NCBI GenBank assembly: GCA_035539135.1 | Contig: DATLJD010000005.1 | Location: 62,001 to 126,000, forward strand | Reading direction: 5' to 3' | Source: JABFWF01 sp035539135 | Lineage (GTDB): Bacteria > Pseudomonadota > Gammaproteobacteria > Xanthomonadales > Xanthomonadaceae | DNA length: 64,000 bases | Part shown: positions 63,577-64,000 of the stretch, piece by piece | How positions within the stretch are numbered: position 1 is the first letter of the stretch | Layout of the letters: each line of letters opens with the position of its first letter | Translations under genes and position numbers: made by a program | Notes under the pieces: model-generated | Seen by the model: only the letters and a program-made list of their open reading frames with translations | What the model was told of the DNA's origin: nothing | Databases searched by the model: none

Positions 63577-64000
63577 CGCCACGCCCGCCGCGCCCGCGCC
63601 GGCCGCCGCGCCGCGCGGCTGGCGCGCCGTCGCCGGCAACCTGCGCGAGCGCAAGGTGCTGGTCATGCTGCTGCTCGGCTTCAGCTCGGGCATCCCGCTG
63701 TACCTGGTCGGCAACACGCTCGGCTTCTGGATGCGGCAGAACGGGATCGAGCTGGACGCGATCGGCTTCCTGTCGTGGGTCGGCATCGCCTATTCGCTGA
63801 AGTTCCTGTGGGCGCCGATCGTGGACAAGGCCCCGGCGCCGCTGCTCGGCCGGCTGCTCGGGCGCCGGCGCGGCTGGATGCTGCTGTCGCAACTGGTGGT
63901 CGCCGCGGCGCTGGTCGGGATGGCGCTGGTGCAGCCGCGCGAGGGCACGCTGCTGGTCGGCGGGATGGCGCTCGACCACCTGGTGGTGTTCGGCGTGCTC
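63566..64000 (+). CDS. ampG: AmpG-type muropeptide permease, N-terminal part (3' end outside window)
   Basis: The first 145 residues of a major-facilitator protein. A charged N-terminal tail leads to LLGFSSGIPLYLVGNTLGFWMRQNGI and SWVGIAYSLKFLWAPIVDKAPAP, matching AmpG. AmpG imports 1,6-anhydromuropeptides released by lytic transglycosylases such as the Slt encoded at 39.4 kb. The frame is open to the window edge. Confidence 0.85.
   Translation, partial: MRSDATPAAPAPAAAPRGWRAVAGNLRERKVLVMLLLGFSSGIPLYLVGNTLGFWMRQNGIELDAIGFLSWVGIAYSLKFLWAPIVDKAPAPLLGRLLGRRRGWMLLSQLVVAAALVGMALVQPREGTLLVGGMALDHLVVFGVL

Overview
The window is 64 kb of very GC-rich DNA with gammaproteobacterial gene order. It carries an aryl-polyene (xanthomonadin-type) pigment locus, a dapF-DUF484-xerC operon with lptM, a monomeric isocitrate dehydrogenase, a large TonB-dependent receptor, many exported peptidases and GTAG-headed REP hairpins. 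Together these point to the family Xanthomonadaceae, most likely a Lysobacter/Luteimonas-like bacterium. I see no tRNA, rRNA, insertion sequence, prophage or CRISPR array.

Layout. 0-7 kb: right part of the pigment locus, with exporter C-terminus, dehydratase, ketoreductase and a lipoprotein on +, and a four-gene overlapping operon on - (ketosynthase, chain-length-factor-like partner, glycosyltransferase, flavin halogenase-like protein). 7-18 kb: a YdcF-like membrane protein, a DUF885 protein, a three-gene signalling operon (membrane kinase, single-domain regulator, REC-PAS-GAF-EAL phosphodiesterase), a DPP IV-like peptidase and a glutathione transferase. 18-21 kb: a PAS3-LOV-GGDEF-EAL protein, probably a blue-light-responsive c-di-GMP enzyme. 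21-24 kb: lptM-dapF-DUF484-xerC. 24-32 kb: oligopeptidase B, YbaK-type deacylase, M1 aminopeptidase, trehalase. 32-36 kb: engB, cytochrome c4, two DsbA-like oxidoreductases and an EEP-domain hydrolase. 36-46 kb: TonB receptor, lytic transglycosylase, M61 peptidase, isocitrate dehydrogenase. 46-57 kb: LysR regulator with a divergent 73-residue protein, RluE, a REC-kinase, HrpB helicase, I78 inhibitor, metallothionein-like protein, topoisomerase IB, CorA/ZntB transporter and an MFS exporter. 57-60 kb: a divergent phosphopantetheinyl transferase and AMP-ligase pair that would suit the pigment pathway. 60-64 kb: two exonuclease III-type genes around an aldehyde dehydrogenase, then the start of ampG.

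The most unusual content lies between the genes. Two families of about 110-bp dispersed elements (five copies of A, two of B) fold into a long outer stem enclosing two hairpins. Stem pairs covary between copies, and the hairpin loops keep an ANGGA core, the consensus recognised by CsrA/RsmA. Nearly all non-Watson-Crick stem positions in family A are G-U wobbles on the strand that carries the GGA loops, which suggests the structure acts as RNA. The elements sit mostly between convergent genes and are mixed with REP hairpins into composite modules. The second strong observation is the LOV domain of the 18-21 kb protein: its photoactive cysteine and two flavin-binding asparagines are exactly spaced, but the normally conserved glutamine is a leucine.
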